64,000 bases of DNA from JACNKJ01 sp964344565 (GTDB lineage Bacteria; Krumholzibacteriota; Krumholzibacteriia; JACNKJ01). The stretch is taken from NCBI GenBank assembly GCA_964344565.1, contig CAYFNT010000017.1:1-64000 (forward strand), in the 5' to 3' direction. Shown here one piece after another: positions 17,537-25,885 of this stretch. Position numbers and translations under genes: made by a program. The notes below the pieces were generated by a model that saw nothing but the letters and a program-made list of their open reading frames with translations, was not told the origin of the DNA and made no database searches. Every line of letters begins with the position of its first letter. Position 1 is the stretch's first letter.

Positions 17537-19002
17537 GGGCGGCCCTCCTTCTCCCAGCGCTCCGACTCCCGGGCGATGGCCTCGGCCAGGGCGCGCAGTC
17601 GCCGGGCGCGGGTGGGCGGATCCTCCCAGGCGGCGCGTTCGACGTCGCTGTCCAGGTTGCCCAGCTCGAGCATGATGGCGGGCATGTCCAGGCCCTGCAG
17701 CACGGCGCTGTTCTCGCGGCGAATCCCCAGCTGCCGCCAGTCGGTCATGGGCCGCAGTTCACGCTGGATGTCCAGGGCCAGCTCCAGGCTGGCGCGGCGG
17801 TGCGCCCCCTGCACGGCCTCCCAGGGCTGCAGGCCCTTGCCGCTTTCGGCCAGACCCGGCTCCTGCAGGATGATCTCCATGCCCGGCGAGCCGCTGCGGC
17901 TGCGGCGGGTCCAGTGCAGCGACAGATAGAGGTCGCCGCCGGCCACGTTGGCGGCCTGGCTGCGGTGACTCATGGCGTGGGCCTCGTCGCGCTTGCGCGT
18001 CCAGACGAGTTGGAAGCCCTGCTCCTCGAGGAAGGGCGCCAGCCAGCGTGCGGCTTGCAGGGTCCAGTCCTTCTCGAGGATGCCGTCGGGGGTGATGCAG
18101 CCGGACTCCGCGCCTCCATGCCCCGGATCCAGCACGATGCGCGTGAAGCCGCCGGGACGGGCCGGTGCGGGCTCGTCCTCGGGCAGGTCCTCGCCCAGAG
18201 GTGGCTCGGGCAGGGCCGGACGCTCGGGTAGATCCACCGTGAGCACCCAGCTGCGGCCCTCGGTGTCGCGGCGATGGCGGAAATCGCGGATGGGCTGCGA
18301 AATGTGGAAGTCGAGCTGCGCGCTTTCCTCGAGCTGCTTCACCCGGAAGGAGTCCAGGGGCGAATCCACGGGCAGGCGGCTCCAGGGATAGTCGGCCAGG
18401 CGCCCGCCGGGAATGCTCGCGCGGAGCCATCCCTCGCCGAGCTGCTCCACCCGCGGCGTCAACTCGCCCGCAGTGCGTACCAGCACGCGCAGACTCTCGC
18501 GGGCGTGCACCCACTCCAGGCCCAGCAGGTTGGGCGCGCCGGGACCGGCGATGACGCGCAGGGCATCGGGATCCAGTTGCAGGGGCAGATCGGGGAACTC
18601 GGCCAGAAGGGCCGGCCAGAGATCCAGCGGCAGGTAGAAGCGCCCGGACACGATGCGGCAGGGTTCGGCCAGCTCCCGGGCGCGACCGTCGAAGAAGGCC
18701 CAGGGCAGGCCGTCGGTGAGCTTCACCCGGCTCTCGCCGATGCGCAGGAGCACCTTGCGGGTGACCGGATCGAAATAGCGCGAGGCCTGGAGCATCTGGC
18801 TGAGGTCCCAGAGGTCCATGTAGGGCAACTGGGCGTCCTCGAAACGATAGAGCGGGAAGTCGCGGGCTTCGCGGCCGGCGCCGGGGGCGAACTCGAGGCT
18901 TTCTTCGGCGATCTCCGGACCGGCTTCCAGGGGCGGAAGCTCCGCATCCTGCGAAGAGGCCGTGGCGGCGAGGGCGAGAAGCAGGATCAGCGCTCGCCTC
19001 AT
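17533..19002 (-). CDS. N-acetylmuramoyl-L-alanine amidase (Amidase_3)
   Basis: 489 residues from the ATG at 19002, which overlaps the smpB stop; a signal peptide follows (LILLLALAATASSQ). Residues 40-270 form an N-terminal region resembling a copper-amine-oxidase-like / AMIN targeting domain. The catalytic zinc amidase starts near 300: IVLDPGHGGAESG (His ligand), GILEKDWTLQAAR (Glu ligand), DLYLSLHW (His ligand) and the catalytic Glu in MLELGNLDSD. The usual SIHxNA reads SLHWTR, a mild variation. It cleaves the bond between MurNAc and the stem peptide in the periplasm. Two codon-overlapping neighbours point to one transcript. Confidence 0.88.
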   Translation of the reverse strand: MRRALILLLALAATASSQDAELPPLEAGPEIAEESLEFAPGAGREARDFPLYRFEDAQLPYMDLWDLSQMLQASRYFDPVTRKVLLRIGESRVKLTDGLPWAFFDGRARELAEPCRIVSGRFYLPLDLWPALLAEFPDLPLQLDPDALRVIAGPGAPNLLGLEWVHARESLRVLVRTAGELTPRVEQLGEGWLRASIPGGRLADYPWSRLPVDSPLDSFRVKQLEESAQLDFHISQPIRDFRHRRDTEGRSWVLTVDLPERPALPEPPLGEDLPEDEPAPARPGGFTRIVLDPGHGGAESGCITPDGILEKDWTLQAARWLAPFLEEQGFQLVWTRKRDEAHAMSHRSQAANVAGGDLYLSLHWTRRSRSGSPGMEIILQEPGLAESGKGLQPWEAVQGAHRRASLELALDIQRELRPMTDWRQLGIRRENSAVLQGLDMPAIMLELGNLDSDVERAAWEDPPTRARRLRALAEAIARESERWEKEGRP

Positions 19003-19463
19003 TCCCAGTCCCTTCGCTTGGCCCGGGCCGCCGCCCGGTCCGACTCGCGCTTGGCGATGGCCTGGCGCTTGTCGTACTTGGCCTTGCCCCGTCCGAGGGC
19101 GATCTCGATCTTGGCCCATCCCCGGTCCGTGAAATACACCCTCAGGGGCACCAGGGTCAGGCCCTTCTCGTCGAGCTGCCGTTTCAGCTTTCGCAGTTCC
19201 CGGGCGCCCAGCAGCAGCTTGCGCATGCGCTCGGGCTCGTGGTTCGCCCGATTTCCCTGCTCGTAGGGGCCGATGTGCATGCCCACCAGCCAGAGTTCGC
19301 CGTTCTTGAAGCGCGCGTAGGAGTCCTTCAGGTTGGCCTTGCCCGCCCGCAGGCTCTTCACCTCGGTGCCGACCAGCACGAGTCCCGCCTCGAAGGTATC
19401 GAGGATATGATAGTCGAATCGCGCCTTCCGATTGGCGCAGACCTGTTTCTGCTTCTCGCTCAT
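18999..19463 (-). CDS. smpB: SsrA-binding protein SmpB
   Basis: 154 residues; binds tmRNA and brings it to stalled ribosomes for trans-translation. Family signatures: NRKARFDYHILDTFEAGLVL, GTEVKSLRAGKANLKDSYA, LVGMHIGPYEQGNRANHEP, and the basic tail YDKRQAIAKRESDRAAARAK. The start at 19463 (MSEKQKQ) is at the conserved family position; the longer open frame is not supported. It is the first gene of the minus-strand operon and is divergent from tRNA-Leu. No tmRNA gene was recognised nearby. Confidence 0.95.
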   Translation of the reverse strand: MSEKQKQVCANRKARFDYHILDTFEAGLVLVGTEVKSLRAGKANLKDSYARFKNGELWLVGMHIGPYEQGNRANHEPERMRKLLLGARELRKLKRQLDEKGLTLVPLRVYFTDRGWAKIEIALGRGKAKYDKRQAIAKRESDRAAARAKRRDWE

Positions 19464-19616
19464 GGGAAATCTCGACTCGTGGCGGGCCGGCCCCCTCGGG
19501 GTCGGCGAAACCCTGGATGATCCCGGCAAGCTAGCACCCTCCCGAGGCCGTATCAATCGAAAACGCTTGCGGCCTCTTGACATAGGCCCTGTCAGTTTCT
19601 AATCTGCTGGTCACCT

Positions 19617-19700
19617 GCCGAAGTGGTGGAATTGGTAGACGCGCTACGTTCAGGTCGTAGTGAGCGAAAGCTCGTGGGAGTTCGAGTCTCCCCTTCGGCA
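19617..19700 (+). tRNA. tRNA-Leu (anticodon CAG)
   Basis: 84 nt with the long variable arm of class II tRNAs (TGAGCGAAAGCTCG). Acceptor GCCGAAG / CTTCGGC, anticodon loop TTCAGGT, T-arm GGAGTTCGAGTCTCC, discriminator A, CCA not encoded. It lies just upstream of the exported-protein gene at 19757. Confidence 0.95.
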
Positions 19701-19756
19701 CCTGACTCTGGCGGCCCTGCGATGCGGGGCCGCTTTCTTTATTTCGGGAGGCGATG

Positions 19757-22543
19757 ATGCTCCGTCTTTCCCTGTTCTCAGTTCTGGTTCTGGTTCTCGT
19801 TTCGGCGGCTCCGGCCGCCGAACTCTGGCCCGACTCGCTGCTCCACGCGGGCCTGGCCGAGCTGGACATCGGTCCCCACGAGCCCGACCTCTTCCCCGAG
19901 GTGAACAATGCCGATCCATTCCGCCTCGGCTGGATCACCGAGGCCATGGAAAGTCCCATGGAGCTCTCCGGGTTCCTGGCCTCGCGGCTCGAAATGCTCG
20001 AGTTCTTCGACGAGGCCGACGCCCGCAGCGATCTGAGCTGCCTTTCGGCCCTTTCACCCATCCTATTCGGCGACGAAAACGACGCGAAGCCTTCCGGTGA
20101 GATCCTGCCGACCGATCCCCGGCGCGAGACCGATCCTCCCCACCGCTGGTTCGAGAAGAAGCTGCGGGACGCCCTTCCCGCCAGGGCGGCGGCCGCCGGC
20201 GATCTGCGCGAGTTCGAACTCGACTTCCTCCTGCGCCAGGGGCTCAGGGTGCTCGACGAGGCGGACACCCGCGACATCGTCGATCTCTTCGAGCTGCGGG
20301 CCCGGGAGGAAGAGTTCGCCGAGCGCTCCGACTCCATCATCACCCTCTGGTCGCGCCTGGATCGCAAGGTGCTCCTGGACACCCAGGTGGATTTCGTCCG
20401 CGAGGCCGCGAACTACTCCTACCTGCTTCACGAGCTGGTCTACGCCGCGGCCGGCGAGGCCGAGATGACCGGCGCGGAGTTCCCCGACGGATCCTTCGCC
20501 GAAGGACCGCTGCACTACGCCAAGGCCACCGCCTTCGGCAACTTCGTGGTGGGCGCCGCGGGACGGAACCGCTACGAAGGCGACTTCGCCTACATCCTCG
20601 AGCTGGGCGGCGACGACGAGTATCGGCTGCTGGCGTGCCGACCCCGGAACGATGGCGACTTCGCGGCGGATCCCGGCGGCTGGCGGCTCATCCACGACCT
20701 CGCGGGCAACGACCGCTACACGGCTCTGGAGGACGCGGCCGTGGCCGGCGCCTTCATGGGCGCTTCGGGGCTCATCGACGAGACCGGCGACGACATCTAC
20801 GAGGGACGTTCCTTCGACCTGGGCGGCGGATGGTGCGGCCTGGGCCTGCTCGTGGACCGGGCGGGCAACGATCTCTATTCCGGCGACCGGGTGACCCAGG
20901 GCGCCGCGGGCTGCGGCGCGGGCATCCTTCGGGACGAGGGCGGCGAGGACGTCTATCGCGCCCACCTCTACGCCCAGGGCTTCGGCTTCGTGGGCGGCCT
21001 GGGCCACCTCTACGACCTCGCGGGGCCCGACAGCTACCTGGCCGTGCCCCACTACCTCGACATGCTCCGCTACGAGGACCACTCGGTGACCCTGTCCCAG
21101 GGCTTCGGATTCGGATGGCGCCCGAAATGGTCGGGCGGATTCGGCGTGCTCAGCGACAAGGAGGGCAACGACAACTACGTCGCCGACATCTACGGCCAGG
21201 GCACCAGCTACTGGTACGCGGCGGGCCTGCTCGTGGACCGCGCCGGGAACGATCACTACGGACTCTGGCAGTACGGGCAGGGCGCGGGCGTGCATCTGGC
21301 CCTGGCGGCGCTCGTCGACGAATCGGGCAACGACAGCTACGCCTGCCACGGCGTCGGGCAGGGTTGCGGTCACGACCTCGCCCTCGGCGTGCTCTACGAC
21401 GCCGAAGGCAACGACCGCTACAGCTGCGACGACCTGAGCCAGGGCGCGGGCAACGCCAATGGCATCGGCGTGCTCCTGGACGCCGCCGGATCGGACGGCT
21501 ACCTCGGCAAGAACGCCAACGCCTCGGGCTACGGAAACCGCCGGCGCCACTTCGGCAGCCTTGGCCTTTGCGTGGACGCCAGCGGCGAGGACTGGCGCAG
21601 CGAATTCGTGGAGCCCGGGGCCCGGCGGGGCAGCTTCCGCGGCGTGAAGCTCGACATCGACGGTCCCGTGGCCGGCCCGGCCTGGCAGCTGGCCGAGCCC
21701 CTGCCCTACCAAGGCGGCCGCCGCACCTGGGACGAGTACTTCACCATGGCCGCCGCCGGCGAACCTCGCTTCGCGAACTGGAGAAATGCCGGCCACGATT
21801 CACTCATCGCCCATCCCCAGGCGGCCATTCCCGTGCTCATCGGGCACTTCAACACGGACTCGGCACGGGAGCGGCATACGCTGAAGAACCTCATGCGCGA
21901 ATTCGGCGAACTTGCGGTGGATCCCCTGCGCGAGGTGCTTCGCGAGGGCGTGCCGAGCTTCTGGCGCTTGGCGGCCTGGAGCCTCGAGAACATCCGCGAT
22001 CCACGGGCCTTCCCCGAACTCATGGCCCTGCTCGCCGATCCCCGGGACGCCCGCGACCAGGTGAGCGCTCTGGCGGCTTTGGCGCGCCTGGAGGGATTGT
22101 CCGGAGGCGAACGCGAATTGCTGCGTCGCTATTGCGAAGCGCTCATGGCCGAGCCGGACACATCGACCCTCGTGCTCAAGGAAGTCGCCTACACCTTCCA
22201 CGCCCAGAAACTCGGCTCGGCGAAGACCCTGCTGCGCCTGGCCGTGCACGAGAGCTACGCCGTGCGCTGGGCCGCCGAGGAAGCCCTTGCCGCCCGCGGC
22301 GGATGGGGCGATGATCTGGCCCGCGACTGGCGCGAGGCCGACTCGGCCGAGGAGTTGACTCGTCTCTCCGCGCTGCTTCGTTATCGTCCCGCGAGAGAGC
22401 TGCGCGTGCGCCTGCGGGAGGCACTCAAATCAGAGTTCGCGGGCGACATGCGGCTTCGCGCCGCGCTCGCCCACGCCCTGGAAGATCACCCCGAGTCCGC
22501 GAGCTCGCAGCTGGCCGGACTTCTGAGCAGACTGGGAGAGTGA
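19757..22543 (+). CDS. Large exported protein with GND-type repeats and C-terminal HEAT repeats
   Basis: 928 residues. The second ATG (19757) is preferred because GGGAGG is 5 bases before it. A signal peptide (LSLFSVLVLVLVSAAPAA) precedes a mostly helical region to about residue 250. Residues 270-610 carry about ten repeats of roughly 24 residues with consensus GxLxDxxGNDxYxxxxxxQGxG, for example LLVDRAGNDLYSGD and ALVDESGNDSYAC. The pattern suggests a beta-solenoid with Asp/Asn turns that could bind calcium, distantly like RTX repeats but with a different period. From about 690 to the end, helical pairs such as FWRLAAWSLENIRDPRAFPE look like HEAT repeats. Not a family I can name. It is followed after one base by the hydrolase gene, so they are probably cotranscribed. 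Confidence 0.82.
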   Translation: MLRLSLFSVLVLVLVSAAPAAELWPDSLLHAGLAELDIGPHEPDLFPEVNNADPFRLGWITEAMESPMELSGFLASRLEMLEFFDEADARSDLSCLSALSPILFGDENDAKPSGEILPTDPRRETDPPHRWFEKKLRDALPARAAAAGDLREFELDFLLRQGLRVLDEADTRDIVDLFELRAREEEFAERSDSIITLWSRLDRKVLLDTQVDFVREAANYSYLLHELVYAAAGEAEMTGAEFPDGSFAEGPLHYAKATAFGNFVVGAAGRNRYEGDFAYILELGGDDEYRLLACRPRNDGDFAADPGGWRLIHDLAGNDRYTALEDAAVAGAFMGASGLIDETGDDIYEGRSFDLGGGWCGLGLLVDRAGNDLYSGDRVTQGAAGCGAGILRDEGGEDVYRAHLYAQGFGFVGGLGHLYDLAGPDSYLAVPHYLDMLRYEDHSVTLSQGFGFGWRPKWSGGFGVLSDKEGNDNYVADIYGQGTSYWYAAGLLVDRAGNDHYGLWQYGQGAGVHLALAALVDESGNDSYACHGVGQGCGHDLALGVLYDAEGNDRYSCDDLSQGAGNANGIGVLLDAAGSDGYLGKNANASGYGNRRRHFGSLGLCVDASGEDWRSEFVEPGARRGSFRGVKLDIDGPVAGPAWQLAEPLPYQGGRRTWDEYFTMAAAGEPRFANWRNAGHDSLIAHPQAAIPVLIGHFNTDSARERHTLKNLMREFGELAVDPLREVLREGVPSFWRLAAWSLENIRDPRAFPELMALLADPRDARDQVSALAALARLEGLSGGERELLRRYCEALMAEPDTSTLVLKEVAYTFHAQKLGSAKTLLRLAVHESYAVRWAAEEALAARGGWGDDLARDWREADSAEELTRLSALLRYRPARELRVRLREALKSEFAGDMRLRAALAHALEDHPESASSQLAGLLSRLGE

Positions 22544-22544
22544 T

Positions 22545-23378
22545 ATGAGCCGCATCGTTCCCTTCGAAGTACCCTCCTCCGACGGATACCCTCTTCGCGG
22601 CAAGATGCACCTGCCCGAAGGCGGTCCCGCACCGGGCGTGCTGCTCGTGCATGGCTTCAAGGGATTCATGGACTGGGGATTCTGGCATCTGCTCGGCGAG
22701 GCCCTGGCGGGCGCCGGCCTGGCCGCCTGTCGCTTCAACCTCTCGGGCAGCGGCGTGGGCGAAGACGGTGAGACCTTCAGCGAGAAGGATCGTTTCGAGG
22801 CGAACACCCACAGCCGCGAGGTCGCGGACACGCTGCTCATGGCGGACCTGCTGTCGCGAGGCGAGGTTCCCGGCGCGCCGACTCTCGCCGGCGACATTGG
22901 CATCCTCGGTCACAGTCGGGGCGGCGGTGCGGCGGTGCTGGCCGCCGCCAGCGAACCGCGCATTTCTCGCATCGTCACCTGGGCCTCCATCGCCACCGTC
23001 GCGCGCTTCGACGAGATGCAGGCTGCAGCCATCCGAGAGCAGGGATTCTACCGGGTCGAGAATGCCCGCACCGGCGACGTCTTCCACATCAAACCCGACC
23101 TGCTCGACGACATCGAAAAGAACGCCGAGGACCTGGACATCCTCTCGGCCGCCGCGAGCCTGTCGATTCCCGCCCTGGTCGCCCACGGCAGCGCGGACGA
23201 GGCCGTGCCCTTCGCCGAGGGCCTGGCCCTGGCCGGAGCCTTCGGCGAGCACGGAACCTTCCTGCCCATGGAGGGCGAAGGACACACCTTCGGAGCCACC
23301 CATCCCATGCCGGATGAGCTGCCTGCGGGTCTGGTGAAGGTCATCGAGGCCAGCGTGGCGCACCTGGCCGGCAAATAG
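22545..23378 (+). CDS. Alpha/beta-hydrolase (dienelactone-hydrolase-like)
   Basis: 277 residues, no signal peptide. The fold motifs are VLLVHGFKGFMDWGFWHLL (oxyanion segment near residue 32), the nucleophile elbow GHSRGGGAAVLAAA with Ser near residue 122, an acid in VAHGSADEAVPFAEG near 215, and the catalytic His in EGEGHTFGATHP near 245. The substrate cannot be told; such proteins are esterases or peptidases. It begins one base after the upstream stop, so translation is coupled to the GND-repeat protein. A strong terminator ends the unit. Confidence 0.87.
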   Translation: MSRIVPFEVPSSDGYPLRGKMHLPEGGPAPGVLLVHGFKGFMDWGFWHLLGEALAGAGLAACRFNLSGSGVGEDGETFSEKDRFEANTHSREVADTLLMADLLSRGEVPGAPTLAGDIGILGHSRGGGAAVLAAASEPRISRIVTWASIATVARFDEMQAAAIREQGFYRVENARTGDVFHIKPDLLDDIEKNAEDLDILSAAASLSIPALVAHGSADEAVPFAEGLALAGAFGEHGTFLPMEGEGHTFGATHPMPDELPAGLVKVIEASVAHLAGK

Positions 23379-23381
23379 AAA

Positions 23382-23404
23382 ACGGGCCCGCGTCGCGGGC
23401 CCGT
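23382..23404 (+). terminator. Rho-independent terminator
   Basis: Very strong stem ACGGGCCCGCG / CGCGGGCCCGT with a one-base centre (the loop opens by two pairs), starting 4 bases after the stop at 23378. Only a short T-run (TCTT) follows. Confidence 0.75.
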
Positions 23405-23443
23405 CTTAGTCTAGTCAGCTTGGAGAACTAGACCAATTTATGT

Positions 23444-23575
23444 TTAGGGACACTCGACGCAATCCGAAAACACTTCATCGCAGAAATTGGTCTGCCCACA
23501 GTCACAGTTTTCATCGACACAAACAATCACGGCTTTGAACTCATACTCGTCGTCTCCAAGACAACCAGAGCCTGG
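23444..23575 (-). other. In-frame continuation beyond the TAA of the Cys-rich gene
   Basis: After the TAA the same frame gives PGSGCLGDDEYEF and ends CDEVFSDCVECP, with seven Cys in 43 codons, before TAA at 23446-23444. The Cys-rich composition matches the upstream part, so the original gene was probably about 130 codons long. Confidence 0.5.
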
Positions 23576-23836
23576 TTAGAAATCGTTGAGTTGCTGCCCA
23601 GTTTCTCCAGGGATTGAAATCCACGTCGATGCTCCACAGCACCTATAGGACCACGAGAAAACAGGGGTATCGCACTCAGCCTCTACGTGATAGGTCGTAT
23701 GGCAATCGTACTTCGAGCCATCACAGTAGACTGTAATGTGTTGAACTGTAAACCAGCAATCGGGTCCTCCTGCAGCAGAGAACGACGGCGAAAGCATCAC
23801 ACAACACATTGAAGCAATGAGTACTAGGTGTTGCAT
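23576..23836 (-). CDS. Small exported Cys-rich protein, probably truncated by an in-frame TAA
   Basis: 86 residues from an ATG with GGAGGT 7 bases upstream. The signal peptide (MQHLVLIASMCCVMLSPSFS) is followed by an AT-richer, Cys-rich mature part (CWFTVQHITVYCDGSKYDC, SYRCCGASTW). The frame meets TAA at 23578-23576, then stays open in the same frame for 43 more Cys-rich codons. I do not recognise the family. Base composition is visibly lower in GC than the neighbours, which hints at transfer. Either the 86-residue form is functional or this is a recent pseudogene. Confidence 0.55.
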   Translation of the reverse strand: MQHLVLIASMCCVMLSPSFSAAGGPDCWFTVQHITVYCDGSKYDCHTTYHVEAECDTPVFSWSYRCCGASTWISIPGETGQQLNDF

Positions 23837-23956
23837 TTCACTACCTCCATGTATTGGTGACTCCCCCCATCACCAGAATAGCTTAACTACTGACTCCGTC
23901 AAGGATGGATCAATGCATTCAATTCTGAGGATGCTCGAATCCGCTTGTATACACTT

Positions 23957-24415
23957 CTACTCAAGGGAGAGGACAAGAATCTCCGCTAGCTTATCCAGTC
24001 CTTCACGATCAATATCATCGAAACGGGCGAGCTCCGGAGAGTCGAGATCCAGGACGCCGAGAAGGTTCTCGTTCCGGATCAGAGGGACTACGATCTCCGA
24101 TCGCGAGGCGGAATCGCAGGCGATGTGGCCGGGAAAGGCGTGCACGTCGGGCACGAGCTGGATCTCGCCGGTGGCGGCGGCCGTGCCGCAGACCCCCTTG
24201 CCCATGTCGATGCGAACGCAGGCGGTCTTGCCCTGGAAGGGTCCGAGCACTAGCCCCCCGTCCTTGTAGAGATAGAATCCCGCCCAGTTGATGTCGGGAA
24301 GGTGCTCCCAGATGAGCGCCGCGGTGTTGGCGGCATTGGCGATGAGGTCAGTCTCGCCTTCGAGCAGGGCTCTCAGTTCGGCTTGCATCTTCGCGTAGCG
24401 TTCGCTCTTGCTCAC
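23957..24415 (-). CDS. msrC: GAF-domain free methionine-(R)-sulfoxide reductase
   Basis: About 152 residues, essentially one GAF domain. The family reduces free methionine-R-sulfoxide with three cysteines, and all three are present: KTACVRID, GKGVCGTAA and GHIACDSASRSEIVVPL. Other markers are INWAGFYLY and LLGVLDLDSPELARFDDID. The start is uncertain: GTG at 24415 has AAGGAG 11 bases upstream, GTG at 24424 overlaps the previous stop, and an ATG lies at 24388. It is immediately downstream of the QueG fusion gene and probably cotranscribed. Cytoplasmic oxidative-repair enzyme. Confidence 0.88.
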   Translation of the reverse strand: MSKSERYAKMQAELRALLEGETDLIANAANTAALIWEHLPDINWAGFYLYKDGGLVLGPFQGKTACVRIDMGKGVCGTAAATGEIQLVPDVHAFPGHIACDSASRSEIVVPLIRNENLLGVLDLDSPELARFDDIDREGLDKLAEILVLSLE

Positions 24416-24420
24416 GGCGT

Positions 24421-25875
24421 TCACAGCTCCTTGCTCATGATCACGCTTCGATAGTTGGTCACTTCCCAGTCGGCCTCTCCCACCAGACGATATCCCCAAC
24501 GTTCGTACATCTCGATGAGATGGGTCGCTCCCTCGGCGGTGTCCAGGGCCAATTCGCGGGCCCCCCGTTCCCGCGCGAGGATCTCGGCCCGCTCCAGGAG
24601 CCCGCGGCCGATGCCCCGGCCCTGCCATCCTGGTTCCAGACCGAACTGCTGGAATTTGGCGACGCCTTCCGATTCGTAATACGGCGCGCCCCTCGCCGGA
24701 TACTCCAGCAGCAGGGTGCCCACGATGCGTCCATCGACTTCGGCCACCAGACACTCTCCGCGGCCGACGCGCCGGCGGGTGATCTCTTCATCCTGCCAGG
24801 TGGCCACGTAGCGAAAGCCCATGTCGGCCAGCTGGGCGTAGGCGCGATTCAGGATCTCCGTGAGCGCGACGAGGGAGTCGCCGTCTCCGAGAGGGCGAAT
24901 GGTCACCTCGGAGCCGGATTGTACACGTGTACAGTCCGCCGATTCAGCGTTTTCCCGGGCGATGGTCGCGTTGCGCTTCATGCCCTCGAGCCCCGCGCGC
25001 ATGACCGGGGTGCCGGCGAATCGATCGAGGAAACTCGATTCGTCCAAAGAAAGCAGCTCGGACAGGAGCGGCGCAGTCACCTGGGGCCTCGGCTCGAAAT
25101 CGGCCTCGCCCGTGGCCGGGGCCTTCTGGTTCCAGGGACAGACCTCCTGGCAGATGTCGCAGCCGAAGACGTGATCGCCCATGGGTACTGCGAGTTTCAC
25201 CGGCACCTTGCCCTTGTGCTCGATGGTCAGATAGCTGATGCAGCGGCCGGCATCGAGAACTCCCGGCTCGGGAAAGGCTTCCGTGGGACAGGCATCCAGG
25301 CAGGCCGTGCAGTTCCCGCATCGATCGGCCACCGGCGAGTCGGGCGGCAGGTCGAGGTCGCAGAGCAGCGCGCCGAGGAAGGTCCAGGAACCGATCTTCT
25401 CGTCGATGAGCAGGGTGTTCTTGCCGATCCATCCGAGACCCGCGGCGGCCGCGAGGGAGCGCTCGAGCAGAGGCGCCGAATCCACGCAGATGCGCGTGGC
25501 GCCGGCGCCGAACTCCTCGCGCAACATGGACTCGACCCTGCGAAGCCGACCGCGCAGCACCTTGTGATAGTCCCGCCCGCGGGCGTATCGACTCACCTGA
25601 CCGCGACCCGGCTCCCGCCTATCTTCTCCGGGCCAGTGATAATTCATGGAAACGAGTATCAGCGATCGGGCCTCGGCGAGCAGTTCCCGCGGATCCTCCC
25701 GCAGGCAGCAGTTCCGGTGCATGTATTCCATGCCGCCGGCTTGGCCCGCGTCCAGCCAGGCCTGATAGCGATCATAGTCCGCCACGCGCTCGGCCGCCGC
25801 GAAGCCCACGCGGTCGAATCCCAGAGCGAGAACTTTCCCGCGAAGCGTTTCCGTCGCCGTGAGGTCGAGGGTCAC
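24421..25875 (-). CDS. queG: Epoxyqueuosine reductase (QueG) fused to a GNAT acetyltransferase
   Basis: 484 residues. Residues 1-312 are QueG, the cobalamin and [4Fe-4S] enzyme that makes the last step of queuosine in tRNA: VDSAPLLERSLAAAAGLGWI with the catalytic Asp, two ferredoxin clusters (CGNCTACLDACP and CDICQEVCPWN), and the end block LEGMKRNATIARENAES. Residues 325-484 are a GNAT acyltransferase (VTIRPLGDGD, acetyl-CoA loop PGWQGRGIGRGLLERAE, end RWGYRLVGEADW). The joint at 314-319 is CTRVQ, encoded by a 22-bp near-palindrome of a repeat family seen elsewhere in the window. QueG normally stands alone, so a repeat insertion may have fused two genes. The role of the GNAT half is unknown. 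Confidence 0.9.
   Translation of the reverse strand: MTLDLTATETLRGKVLALGFDRVGFAAAERVADYDRYQAWLDAGQAGGMEYMHRNCCLREDPRELLAEARSLILVSMNYHWPGEDRREPGRGQVSRYARGRDYHKVLRGRLRRVESMLREEFGAGATRICVDSAPLLERSLAAAAGLGWIGKNTLLIDEKIGSWTFLGALLCDLDLPPDSPVADRCGNCTACLDACPTEAFPEPGVLDAGRCISYLTIEHKGKVPVKLAVPMGDHVFGCDICQEVCPWNQKAPATGEADFEPRPQVTAPLLSELLSLDESSFLDRFAGTPVMRAGLEGMKRNATIARENAESADCTRVQSGSEVTIRPLGDGDSLVALTEILNRAYAQLADMGFRYVATWQDEEITRRRVGRGECLVAEVDGRIVGTLLLEYPARGAPYYESEGVAKFQQFGLEPGWQGRGIGRGLLERAEILARERGARELALDTAEGATHLIEMYERWGYRLVGEADWEVTNYRSVIMSKEL
24916..24937. repeat. Dispersed palindrome, core TGTACACGTGTACA
   Basis: A 14-bp perfect palindrome at 24920-24933 extends to 22 bp with one mismatched pair. It shares ACACGTGTACAGTCCG with the copy upstream of rnfA (60469). 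It lies in frame at the joint between the QueG and acetyltransferase halves. Confidence 0.75.
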
Positions 25876-25885
25876 CGGGCCTCCG

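Noticed and set aside
19464..19616. tmRNA (ssrA) beside smpB
   Set aside because: The 150 bases between smpB and tRNA-Leu are too short, and no tRNA-like end is present.
23576..23578. Recoded stop (Sec or Pyl) in the Cys-rich gene
   Set aside because: The codon is TAA, which is not used for Sec or Pyl. Mutation or base error is simpler.
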